DNA from: Spirochaeta sp.
GTDB lineage: Bacteria > Spirochaetota > Spirochaetia > DSM-2461
DNA: 6,918 bases
Assembly: GCA_030592625.1 (NCBI GenBank)
Contig: JAUVIY010000142.1
Coordinates: forward strand, 1 to 6,918
Direction of reading: 5' to 3'
Shown here piece after piece: positions 6,422 to 6,918 of the stretch (its first letter is position 1; the number at the start of each line of letters is the position of its first letter). Both the position numbers and the translations under genes were made by a program. The notes under the pieces are model-generated. The model saw only the letters and a program-made list of their open reading frames with translations, searched no databases and had not been told where the DNA came from.

Positions 6422-6918
6422 GTGCCTGATAACATCCTTAATTTCAGCCTGGCCGATTTTTTCTTCAACGACAATCCCGACGTGCTGGGTGCACCATCGG
6501 ATTTCGAGGAGTGGATGGCCCATCCGGCCGTCCGGAAAGGATTCAGCTTTTTCGAACAGGTACTTCTCGAGGCCCCTCGGGTGTCGACGAGGATACTCAG
6601 CAACCTGGATGGTCGAGAACATCGGATAATCAACCTCACCTCGTATAATTACCTCGGCCTTTCCACCCACCCCGAGGTGATCGCCGCGTCAAAAGCGGCC
6701 CTGGACAAATATGGTTTGGGCTCATCCGGTGCCCCATTGCTTTCGGGGACGCTTGATATTCATGTGGAATTCGCCAGGAGACTGGCGGAATTCAAGGGGA
6801 AGGAAGACTGTCTTCTCTACTCAAGCGGCCTGGGAGCCAATGTCGGCGCAATCCAGGGTATTATGCGAAAGGGTGATTATCTCATCATGGATGAGAAATG
6901 TCATAAAAGCCTTGTCGA
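6422..6918 (+). CDS. PLP-dependent alpha-oxoamine synthase (SPT/AONS/KBL family), N-terminal part
   Basis: The gene is cut by the right edge; 165 codons are visible from GTG 6422. Family marks: TSYNYLGLSTHPEVI (residues 73-87), YGLGSSGAPLLSGTLDIHVEF (about 97-117), a LLYSSGLGAN strand, GDYLIMDE, and His161 in KCHKS, which corresponds to the His that stacks on the PLP ring (His159 in the Sphingomonas serine palmitoyltransferase). The catalytic PLP-binding Lys lies beyond the window. NYLGLS comes about 30 residues later than in E. coli BioF, so the N-terminal region is longer and closer to the bacterial serine palmitoyltransferases. These enzymes join an acyl thioester to an amino acid with loss of CO2, giving an amino-ketone. 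Placed directly after an ACP, it probably accepts an acyl-ACP and releases the operon's product. The amino acid used cannot be told; biotin or threonine metabolism is unlikely here. Confidence 0.88.
   Translation, partial: MPDNILNFSLADFFFNDNPDVLGAPSDFEEWMAHPAVRKGFSFFEQVLLEAPRVSTRILSNLDGREHRIINLTSYNYLGLSTHPEVIAASKAALDKYGLGSSGAPLLSGTLDIHVEFARRLAEFKGKEDCLLYSSGLGANVGAIQGIMRKGDYLIMDEKCHKSLV

Noticed and set aside
6325..6670. Two antisense open frames of 104 codons over the ACP end and oxoamine synthase start
   Set aside because: They have no motif or start context and oppose a strongly conserved PLP-enzyme frame that begins with GTG.

Overview
The window is one strand-uniform, tightly packed bacterial operon, all on the + strand, cut at both ends. 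Moderate GC, strong Shine-Dalgarno sites and short or overlapping gene junctions mark it as bacterial. The sequence alone does not place the organism in a phylum.

Layout: (1) the C-terminal end of a malonyl-CoA:ACP acyltransferase (1-435); (2) a FabF/PksF-like ketosynthase (455-1741); (3) a FabG-like ketoreductase (1738-2478); (4) an HMG-CoA-synthase-like enzyme (2496-3722); (5) a PksH-like enoyl-CoA hydratase, ECH1 (3713-4543); (6) a PksI-like ECH2 decarboxylase (4546-5307); (7) an atypical SDR with the FabI/FabL signature Tyr-x6-Lys (5307-6113); (8) a discrete acyl carrier protein with a GANS phosphopantetheine motif (6162-6407); (9) the N-terminal part of a PLP-dependent alpha-oxoamine synthase related to serine palmitoyltransferase and 8-amino-7-oxononanoate synthase (6422 to the window end). 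No gap between genes exceeds 48 bases, and I see no terminator, RNA gene or mobile element.

KS, HMGS, ECH1, ECH2 and donor ACP are the five parts of an HMGS (HCS) beta-branching cassette, known from trans-AT polyketide pathways such as bacillaene (AcpK, PksF, PksG, PksH, PksI). In such a cassette acetyl-ACP is added to a beta-keto-acyl-ACP, then dehydrated and decarboxylated to leave a methyl or methylene branch. Three things differ from the textbook cassette. The KS keeps its nucleophilic Cys, where the known cassette decarboxylases have Ser. The cassette is interleaved with a ketoreductase and a FabL/FabI-like reductase, so nearly a whole type II (discrete-protein) elongation cycle is present. 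And it runs straight into an oxoamine synthase, which could release an acyl-ACP by decarboxylative condensation with an amino acid.

My inference is that the operon makes a beta-branched acyl chain that is off-loaded as an amino-ketone, that is, a branched sphingoid-like lipid or a small polyketide amine. The product and the rest of the pathway lie outside the window or are unknown.
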